A DNA stretch of 64,000 nucleotides, from NCBI RefSeq assembly GCF_000620305.1, contig NZ_KK211105.1, forward strand, positions 64,501 to 128,500, in the 5' to 3' direction. The notes under the pieces are model-generated. The model ran no database searches and had not been told where the DNA came from. It was given only the letters and a program-made list of their open reading frames with translations. The DNA is from Desulfitibacter alkalitolerans DSM 16504 (GTDB taxonomy: Bacteria > Bacillota > DSM-16504 > Desulfitibacterales > Desulfitibacteraceae). The translations under genes and the position numbers were made by a program. Positions 62,871-64,000 of the stretch are shown here, piece after piece. Position 1 is the first letter of the stretch. Every line of letters begins with the position of its first letter.

Positions 62871-63976
62871 AGGTAACCTTTCCCCATATGGGGCATTTTC
62901 ATGTTACAGGTAAAACCATATTTGAAGGATTTGGTTTAGATGTGGTTGTGCCACCGCCATGCTCAAAAAAGACACTGAACATTGGTACCAAGTACTCTCC
63001 TGAATCAGCCTGTCTTCCATTGAAAATAAATCTTGGCAACTACATTGAGGCAGCCGAATTAGGGGCAGACACAATCATCATGGGTGGGGGAGTTGGTCCC
63101 TGCAGGTTTGGATATTATGCTGAAATTCAAAGAGAGATTTTGGAGGATTTAGGCTACAATCTGGAAATGGTAGTGCTGGAACCACCGGATGTTCATCTAA
63201 GTGAGGTCTGGGATAAGGTGAAATATCTGAAGCGTTCCACATGGAGCCAATCCCTAAAAAGCATCCATCTAGCATGGCATAAAACCTATGCCATTGACCA
63301 ACTGGAAATGGAACTCCATAGGCTTCGTCCACGTGAAATTAATTCCGGGGATGCTGATAATATTTTCAAGCATTTTTTAATTGAAATTGAATTGTGCAGT
63401 ACTAAAGCTCAGGTTAAAAAAACTGCCGGTTATTATAAAGGGGAGCTTTCTGGTATACCTCTATGCAAGGGTAAACCTGTTGTCAAAATAGCCATAGTAG
63501 GAGAGATATATACAGTTCTTGAACCCTTTGTAAATTTTGATATGGAAAAGATACTAGGAAGATTGGGCGTTGAGGTCTACAGGCCCTTGTTTCTAAGCCA
63601 GTGGATTAATGACCACCTTCTTGGAGGATTGCTGCCCATTAAAGGCGCAAAGAAAGCAAAGAAACTAGCCTCACCCTATTTAAACTATTTTGTAGGTGGA
63701 CATGGAAGAGAAACAGTTGGTCATGCAGTAGAATTAAAGGACAAGGTAGATGGTGTCATTCAAATTGCACCTTTAACATGTATGCCTGAAATTGTTGCTC
63801 AAACACTATTATTTAAAGTTAGTGAAGATTCTGGGCTGCCTATTATGACCATTTATGTTGATGAACAGACAGGCAAAGCAGGATTAACAACTAGCTTAGA
63901 GGCTTTTACTGACATGATATATAGAAATAAGCTTTTAGGAAAAAAGGAGGAAGCTGTTACATGCATGGGTATTTAG
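62867..63976 (+). CDS. DUF2229-like/CoA-activase-related protein (second)
   Basis: 369 residues. Cysteine segments P-P-P-C-S-K-K, S-A-C-L-P-L-K, V-G-P-C-R-F-G and A-P-L-T-C-M-P-E, with a G-G-H-G-R-E-T-V-G motif. It is related to 2-hydroxyglutaryl-CoA dehydratase-type or activase-associated proteins, and is likely a partner of the upstream DUF2229 protein and the downstream ATPase. Exact substrate unknown. Confidence 0.75.
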   Translation: MKVTFPHMGHFHVTGKTIFEGFGLDVVVPPPCSKKTLNIGTKYSPESACLPLKINLGNYIEAAELGADTIIMGGGVGPCRFGYYAEIQREILEDLGYNLEMVVLEPPDVHLSEVWDKVKYLKRSTWSQSLKSIHLAWHKTYAIDQLEMELHRLRPREINSGDADNIFKHFLIEIELCSTKAQVKKTAGYYKGELSGIPLCKGKPVVKIAIVGEIYTVLEPFVNFDMEKILGRLGVEVYRPLFLSQWINDHLLGGLLPIKGAKKAKKLASPYLNYFVGGHGRETVGHAVELKDKVDGVIQIAPLTCMPEIVAQTLLFKVSEDSGLPIMTIYVDEQTGKAGLTTSLEAFTDMIYRNKLLGKKEEAVTCMGI

Positions 63977-64000
63977 GTATAGATGTAGGCTCTGTGAGTA
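63961..64000 (+). CDS. BadF/HgdC-type activator ATPase (5' end only)
   Basis: Only 13 codons are in the window. M-H-G-Y-L-G-I-D-V-G-S-V-S shows the phosphate-1 motif of the BcrAD/BadF ATPase family. A perfect GGAGGAA ribosome site precedes the ATG, which overlaps the preceding gene. This makes a three-gene activator locus. Confidence 0.7.
   Translation, partial: MHGYLGIDVGSVS

Noticed and set aside
1-64000. CRISPR array, prophage, insertion sequence, tRNA or rRNA
   Set aside because: No direct repeat series, transposase, integrase cluster other than XerD, or tRNA/rRNA signature was seen.

Overview
The window is an AT-rich stretch of chromosome from an anaerobic, endospore-forming member of the Firmicutes, most likely a clostridial or Peptococcaceae-type lineage. 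Supporting evidence is a complete spoIIIA operon, spoIVB, spo0A, spoIIM, the spoIIA-sigF operon and spoVA-type genes, together with rubredoxin, flavin/iron-sulfur oxidoreductases of the electron-bifurcating kind and 2-hydroxyacyl-CoA-dehydratase activator-like proteins. Gene density is high, nearly everything is on the + strand, and gene order matches standard clostridial synteny. I see no prophage, CRISPR array, intact insertion sequence, tRNA or rRNA.

Layout. 1-2254: tail of a beta-propeller-like repeat protein, a prepilin and an SLH-domain protein. 2484-4230: aroK-aroB with promoter and terminator. 4360-11991: Gram-positive type IV pilus cluster (pilB, pilC, four minor prepilin-like genes, pilM, pilN, pilO-like) ending in a secreted stalk-domain protein. 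12010-12116: a small inverted-repeat element. 12234-17714: tldD, tldE/pmbA, aroQ, pepP, efp and a zinc-ribbon protein, facing a minus-strand rubredoxin gene at 17827-17991. 18179-23377: spoIIIAA-AH. 23384-26419: two Asp23 paralogues, amaP, a DUF2273 protein, nusB and a TsaD-like protein. 26593-32244: a three-gene flavin/Fe-S oxidoreductase resembling the Sporomusa-type bifurcating transhydrogenase. 32357-42877: xseA-xseB-ispA, then a large structured RNA recognised as OLE RNA (about 34705-35325), its membrane partner gene oapA, dxs, tlyA, nadK, mnmM, argR and recN. 43046-45316: spoIVB and spo0A. 45671-50824: steA, two glycosyl/phosphoglycosyl transferases, a DUF3866 protein, a short minus-strand gene recognised as mciZ, nudF and a ComB-like protein. 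50879-59260: spoIIM, xerD, deoB, punA, pdp, dacF, spoIIAA, spoIIAB and sigF. 59352-61796: dodecin, spoVAE and spoVAF. 61893-64000: two DUF2229-type proteins and the start of a BadF/HgdC-type activator ATPase.

How it fits together. Much of the window is the sporulation programme: Spo0A switches on spoIIA-sigF, whose promoter here shows an exact 0A box and a sigma-H-type promoter. SigF and the spoIIIA channel, SpoIVB and SpoIIM then carry out engulfment-stage signalling. A MciZ-like FtsZ inhibitor would block division in the mother cell. Interleaved with this are isoprenoid supply (ispA, dxs), shikimate steps (aroK, aroB, aroQ) and nucleoside salvage.

The most interesting elements are the OLE RNA/OapA locus, the mciZ gene (42 codons), the StnABC-like complex whose molybdopterin-type domain has lost its catalytic Cys/Sec, and the small inverted-repeat element near 12 kb. 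All assignments come from reading the sequence and from family knowledge; no database search or structure prediction was run.
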